Shown here: in pieces, positions 60,851-64,000 of the stretch
Layout of the letters: each line of letters begins with the position of its first letter
Numbering within the stretch: position 1 is the stretch's first letter
NCBI RefSeq assembly: GCF_003667705.1
Contig: NZ_CP033019.1
Location: 2,170,001-2,234,000 of the forward strand
From: Janthinobacterium agaricidamnosum
GTDB lineage: Bacteria > Pseudomonadota > Gammaproteobacteria > Burkholderiales > Burkholderiaceae_D
Direction of reading: 5' to 3'
DNA length: 64,000 nt
The notes under the pieces: generated by a model
Told to the model about the DNA's origin: nothing
Databases searched by the model: none
Seen by the model: only the letters and a program-made list of their open reading frames with translations
Made by a program: the position numbers and the translations under genes

Positions 60851-61801
60851 TTAATGCGTCTTGTCACCCTGATGTAACCCCGCCATCGCCGCCGTCTCCG
60901 GCTGCAGGGTGATGTGGTCTATCCCATGCTTGGCCAGCAACATCTTCTTGATCGCGCGCAAGACCTTCGGCCAATGGTCGAGGTGCTCGATTTCCACATG
61001 GCCGATCAGGGCCGGCTGGCCCGGCGACATGTCCCACACATGCAGATCGTGCACGGCAATCACGCCATCGACTTGTTCCACGTCCGTGCCCACTTCGATG
61101 TAGTCGATGTGCAGGGGCACGCCTTCCATCAGGAAGTGGTAGGACTCCTTCAATACCCCGAAAGTCGATTTCAGGATCAGCAGCGATACCAGCACGGACA
61201 GCAGCGGGTCGATCTGCATCCAGCCCGTAAAGTAAATCACGGCGCCCGCAACGATGGCGGCGACCGAGCCGAGCAAATCGCCCATCACGTGCACGAGGGC
61301 CGCGCGCGTGTTCACGCTTTGCTTGTCTTTCGACAATACCCACGCCACCACCACGTTGATCGCCAGGCCGATGAAAGCGACGATGAAGACCATGCCGCCC
61401 TTGACAGGTTGCGGGGCGGAAAAACGCAGCACGGCTTCATAGCAGATCCAGCCCACCACGCACAGCATGGCCAAGCCGTTGACGAAGGCGGCCAGCGCTT
61501 CGGCGCGGCCGAAGCCGAACGAGTGGCGCGGCGAGGGCGGGCGGCGCGCGATGATCTGCGCCAGCAGGGCCAGGCCCAGCGCGGCCGCGTCTGTGACCAT
61601 GTGGCCCGCATCGGAAATCAAGGCCAGCGAATTGGACAGGAAGCCGGCTGCCACTTCGATGCCGGCAAATGACAGGGTCAGGCCCAGCGCCCACGCGAGG
61701 ATGCTCTGGCTGCGCCCCTCGAAAGAGTGGGTGTGCTTGGCGTCGCCCTTCAGGTGGGCGTGCAAATGGGTGGCGTCGTGTTCGGTGTGGGTCGGCTGCA
61801 T
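60851..61801 (-). CDS. Cation diffusion facilitator (zinc/cobalt exporter-like)
   Basis: 316 aa. His-rich N-terminus (HTEHDATHLHAHLKGDAKHTH), six membrane helices, and metal-site motifs SDAGHMVTDAAAL in helix 2 and LVHVMGDLLGS in helix 5, the His/Asp pattern of zinc-type exporters. A cytoplasmic domain follows (IDYIEVGTDVEQVDGVIAVHDLHVWDMSPGQPALIGHVEI). Exports divalent metal from cytoplasm to periplasm. Confidence 0.93.
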   Translation of the reverse strand: MQPTHTEHDATHLHAHLKGDAKHTHSFEGRSQSILAWALGLTLSFAGIEVAAGFLSNSLALISDAGHMVTDAAALGLALLAQIIARRPPSPRHSFGFGRAEALAAFVNGLAMLCVVGWICYEAVLRFSAPQPVKGGMVFIVAFIGLAINVVVAWVLSKDKQSVNTRAALVHVMGDLLGSVAAIVAGAVIYFTGWMQIDPLLSVLVSLLILKSTFGVLKESYHFLMEGVPLHIDYIEVGTDVEQVDGVIAVHDLHVWDMSPGQPALIGHVEIEHLDHWPKVLRAIKKMLLAKHGIDHITLQPETAAMAGLHQGDKTH

Positions 61802-61865
61802 GGAATGCTTTGTTGAATGAGGTTGCCGTCAGTGTAATTGAAAAGCAACAACATAGGCGGCATGT

Positions 61866-61901
61866 AAAAAACCCGCAGGCCCGGAGGCGCTGTAGGTTTT
61901 T
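61866..61901 (-). terminator. Probable terminator after the pirin gene
   Basis: Imperfect stem (AAAACC...CAG / CTG...GGTTTTT on the plus strand) with a T-run on the minus strand, 20 bp past the pirin stop. Confidence 0.55.
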
Positions 61902-61919
61902 GCTGGTACACGTCAGTTA

Positions 61920-62792
61920 CTATGCGGCCGTCTCGCCAAACTTGCCTTCGCGGAAATCCTGCACGGCCTGGAATACTTCCGCCTGGGTATTCATGACAAA
62001 CGGGCCATACTGAGCGATGGGCTCGTTCAAGGGCTGGCCGGCGACGAGGATCACGCGGCCGCCTTCCGGTGCTTCGATGCGCACGCCGTCGCTGCCTGGC
62101 GTATTGGCGAAGATCGCCATGCGCAAGGCGGGTACGGCCTTGCCATCGACCCGCACTTCGCCACGGAACGTGTACAGGAAAGCGTTATGGCCTGGTGGCA
62201 AGGGCTGCTCGAAGCTGCTGCCGGCAGGTAAGTCGATATCGAGGTAGAGCGGTTCCGTCAGCTCGCGCTGCACGGCGCCCGTCACGCCATGGCTCTCGCC
62301 GGCGATCACTTGCACGGCCACGCCTGCGTCCGTCGTGTAGCGGGGGATCTCGGCGCTTGTAAAATCGCGGTACCACGGCGTGCGCATCTTGTCGCGCGCG
62401 GGCAGGTTCAGCCACAGCTGAAAACCTTCCATCACGCCTTCTTCCTGCTCCGGCATTTCCGAATGGATCACGCCGCTGCCAGCCGTCATCCATTGCACGC
62501 CGCCCGACGTCAGCAAGCCTTCGTGGCCCGCGCTGTCCTTGTGGCGCATGCGCCCCGTGATCATGTACGACACCGTTTCGAAACCCCGGTGCGGATGCTC
62601 GGGGAAGCCGGCGATGTAGTCGTTCGGCTTGTCGCTGGCAAAGTTGTCGAGCATCAAGAACGGGTCGAGACGGCGCTGCAGCTGCTGCGTCAGCACGCGG
62701 TTGATCTTCACGCCGGCGCCATCCATGACGGCCTGGCCGGCGATCACGCGCTCGACGGCGCGTGGCTTGTTGACGGTGGTGGTGTCGCTCAT
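61920..62792 (-). CDS. Pirin family protein
   Basis: 290 aa, bicupin. Metal ligands in HPHRGFETVSYMITGRMRHKDS and the later H..E pair in VIHSEM. Bacterial pirins can act as quercetinases or regulate metabolism. ATG 62792 has GAGGAGAG upstream. Follows azoR on the same strand, a common pairing in redox-stress operons. Confidence 0.92.
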   Translation of the reverse strand: MSDTTTVNKPRAVERVIAGQAVMDGAGVKINRVLTQQLQRRLDPFLMLDNFASDKPNDYIAGFPEHPHRGFETVSYMITGRMRHKDSAGHEGLLTSGGVQWMTAGSGVIHSEMPEQEEGVMEGFQLWLNLPARDKMRTPWYRDFTSAEIPRYTTDAGVAVQVIAGESHGVTGAVQRELTEPLYLDIDLPAGSSFEQPLPPGHNAFLYTFRGEVRVDGKAVPALRMAIFANTPGSDGVRIEAPEGGRVILVAGQPLNEPIAQYGPFVMNTQAEVFQAVQDFREGKFGETAA

Positions 62793-62810
62793 TGTTCTCT
62801 CCTCTAGGCC

Positions 62811-62834
62811 GGGACGGCGCCAGTGCGCCGTCCC
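62811..62834. other. Perfect 10-bp intercistronic hairpin between azoR and pirin
   Basis: Arms GGGACGGCGC / GCGCCGTCCC with a CAGT loop, just 5' of the pirin Shine-Dalgarno. No T-run on the minus strand, so an mRNA-stability or translation-control hairpin is more likely than a terminator. Confidence 0.65.
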
Positions 62835-62849
62835 TTTCACTGCTGGGGA

Positions 62850-63449
62850 TTACACCAGGATCGCGTTGATCTCGGCGTCCGCTTGCGCCTGCGCCTTGGC
62901 CACGGCTTCCGGGCCCATGCCCATGCCTTCCGAATACACGTATTGCACGTCGGTCAGGCCCAGGAAGCCGAACATGGTGTTCAGGTAAGGCACCTGGCTA
63001 TCGTTGGCGCTATCGCGGTGCAAGCCGCCGCGGGACAGGCCCACGTAGACTTTCTTGCCGGTCAACAGGCCCACGGGACCGTTTTCCGTGTACTTGAAGG
63101 TGACATTGGCGCGGGCAATCGCGTCGAACCAGCTTTTCAGTTGCACGGTGATGCCGAAGTTGTACATGGGCGCGCCGATGACGATGACGTCGGCCGCTTG
63201 TACTTGCGCAATCAGCGCGTCGTCGAGGGCGATGCGGGCCGCCTGTTCCGGCGTGCGCTTGTCGGCCGGCGTGAACAGCGCTTGCAGGGTCGGCTCGTCG
63301 AGCACAGGGTGCGGTTGGGCAGCCAGGTCGCGGCGGACCAGGGCGGCGCCAGGATTGGCGGCTTGTACGCGGGCAACGATGGCGTCAGCCAGGCGGGTCG
63401 AGGCGGAGCCGGTGCTGCGGGCGCTGGAATTGATTTGCAGGATGTTCAT
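62850..63449 (-). CDS. azoR: FMN-dependent NADH-azoreductase
   Basis: 199 aa. Flavodoxin-like fold: [17 protein letters not shown] phosphate loop, [20 protein letters not shown] (FMN binding) and SRGGLH. Reduces quinones and azo compounds and protects against thiol stress. Divergent from a LysR regulator. Confidence 0.94.
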   Translation of the reverse strand: MNILQINSSARSTGSASTRLADAIVARVQAANPGAALVRRDLAAQPHPVLDEPTLQALFTPADKRTPEQAARIALDDALIAQVQAADVIVIGAPMYNFGITVQLKSWFDAIARANVTFKYTENGPVGLLTGKKVYVGLSRGGLHRDSANDSQVPYLNTMFGFLGLTDVQYVYSEGMGMGPEAVAKAQAQADAEINAILV

Positions 63450-63524
63450 CTTGTTTCTCCGTGTGAGGTGTCTTGCGATGGATGAACTATAGCAATTCCA
63501 AAAACCATCCGGAAGCCGTTAAAA

Positions 63525-63541
63525 TGGATAACATTAATCCA
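63525..63541. promoter_or_regulatory. Candidate LysR operator (TGGAT-N7-ATCCA)
   Basis: A perfect dyad TGGAT / ATCCA with a 7-nt AT-rich centre sits 20 bp before the LysR start and between it and divergent azoR. It fits the usual dyad, AT-centred site bound by LysR proteins. Further TGGA/TCCA half-sites flank it. Confidence 0.6.
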
Positions 63542-63561
63542 CCAATGGAACAATTAAAGCT

Positions 63562-64000
63562 ATGGATATCGATCCCGGAGATTTGCTGCTGTTCGCCCGC
63601 GTCGTCGAATGCGGCAGTTTTTCGCGCGCCGCCGTGCGCGTGGACTTGCCCAAGTCGACCCTGTCGCGCCGCATCTCGCAGCTGGAAGCGAAGCTGGGCG
63701 AGCGGCTGCTGCTGCGCACCACGCGCAAGCTGGCGCTGACGGAATTTGGCGCCAGCCTGCTCGAGCATGCGCGCAAGGTGGTCGAGGAAACGGAGGCGGC
63801 CGGCGCGCTGGCCCAGCACCGCCAGGCGGGACCCAGCGGCTTGCTGCGCATTTCCATGCCGGCCGACTTCGGCGACGCGCTGATGCGCCAGGTGCTGGCC
63901 GAATTCGTGCGCCGCTATCCGGCCATTTCGCTGGAACTCGACTTGTCGGCGCGCCGCGTGGATTTACTGGAAGAAAATTTCGACCTGGCCATCCGCATGG
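63562..64000 (+). CDS. LysR-family transcription regulator, 5' part
   Basis: The frame runs off the window end; 146 codons visible. N-terminal winged helix (LLLFARVVECGSFSRAAVRVDLPKSTLSRRISQLEAKLGERLLLRTTRKLALTEFGASLL) and the start of the effector domain (GLLRISMPADFGD...). Divergent from azoR-pirin, so the likely regulator of that pair. Confidence 0.93.
   Translation, partial: MDIDPGDLLLFARVVECGSFSRAAVRVDLPKSTLSRRISQLEAKLGERLLLRTTRKLALTEFGASLLEHARKVVEETEAAGALAQHRQAGPSGLLRISMPADFGDALMRQVLAEFVRRYPAISLELDLSARRVDLLEENFDLAIRM

Overview
The window is high-GC DNA whose gene content points to a betaproteobacterium of the Oxalobacteraceae. Janthinobacterium or a relative is my best guess, made from gene families alone. 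It is dominated by one nearly complete flagellar locus (about 3.2-37.7 kb), followed by an eight-gene operon that looks like a flagellin glycan factory (37.8-47.0 kb), and then ordinary chromosomal genes.

Layout. 0-3.1 kb: the 3' end of a GGDEF-EAL gene, a family 9 glycosyltransferase, and an intact 1,060-bp IS1595-type insertion sequence with an 8-bp target duplication, sitting just upstream of the glycosyltransferase. 3.2-13.0 kb (minus strand): a rod, ring and hook operon flgBCDEFGHIJKL ending in an uncharacterised gene; flgA is divergent. 13.9-22.0 kb (minus): a separate flagellar glucosaminidase, then flgN, flgM, motB, motA, fliA, fliL, fliK, fliT, fliS, fliD. 22.1-27.7 kb (minus): fliJ, I, H, G, F, E. 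After a 554-bp AT-richer gap, fliMNPQR-flhB-flhA run on the plus strand to a strong terminator at 34.6 kb. 34.6-37.7 kb (minus): a FliK-like protein and two short flagellins.

The gene order (fliD-S-T-K-L-A-motA-motB together; fliM operon divergent from fliE operon; an extra gene after flgL; short MLSLHTN-type flagellins) matches lateral (laf / Flag-2) flagella, not a primary polar or peritrichous system. No che genes, flhDC, flhF/G, fleQ-like or lafK-like regulator, or fliO is present. The switch looks remodelled: FliM lacks an N-terminal CheY-binding peptide and a GGxG loop, FliG has EHVQ for EHPQ, and FlhB has NPEH for NPTH.

The operon at 46963-37839 (minus) encodes a TPR/GT41 O-GlcNAc-transferase-like protein, a DegT-family sugar aminotransferase, two KAS III-type ketosynthases flanking a small acyl carrier protein, an SDR reductase, a left-handed beta-helix acyltransferase and a Rieske oxygenase. 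It ends about 165 bp upstream of the first flagellin. I propose that it builds an N-acylated, possibly oxidised, amino sugar and attaches it to the lateral flagellin. This is the most interesting candidate system in the window.

47-64 kb: ETF-ubiquinone oxidoreductase, an SDR, a methyltransferase and a PhyH-type dioxygenase, a PAS-LuxR regulator, a two-subunit CoA-transferase, a DUF2235 lipoprotein, DoxX, DctA, an alpha/beta hydrolase, a RidA-like protein, RelA, a CDF metal exporter, pirin, azoreductase and the start of a LysR regulator. No tRNA, rRNA, CRISPR array or prophage was seen.
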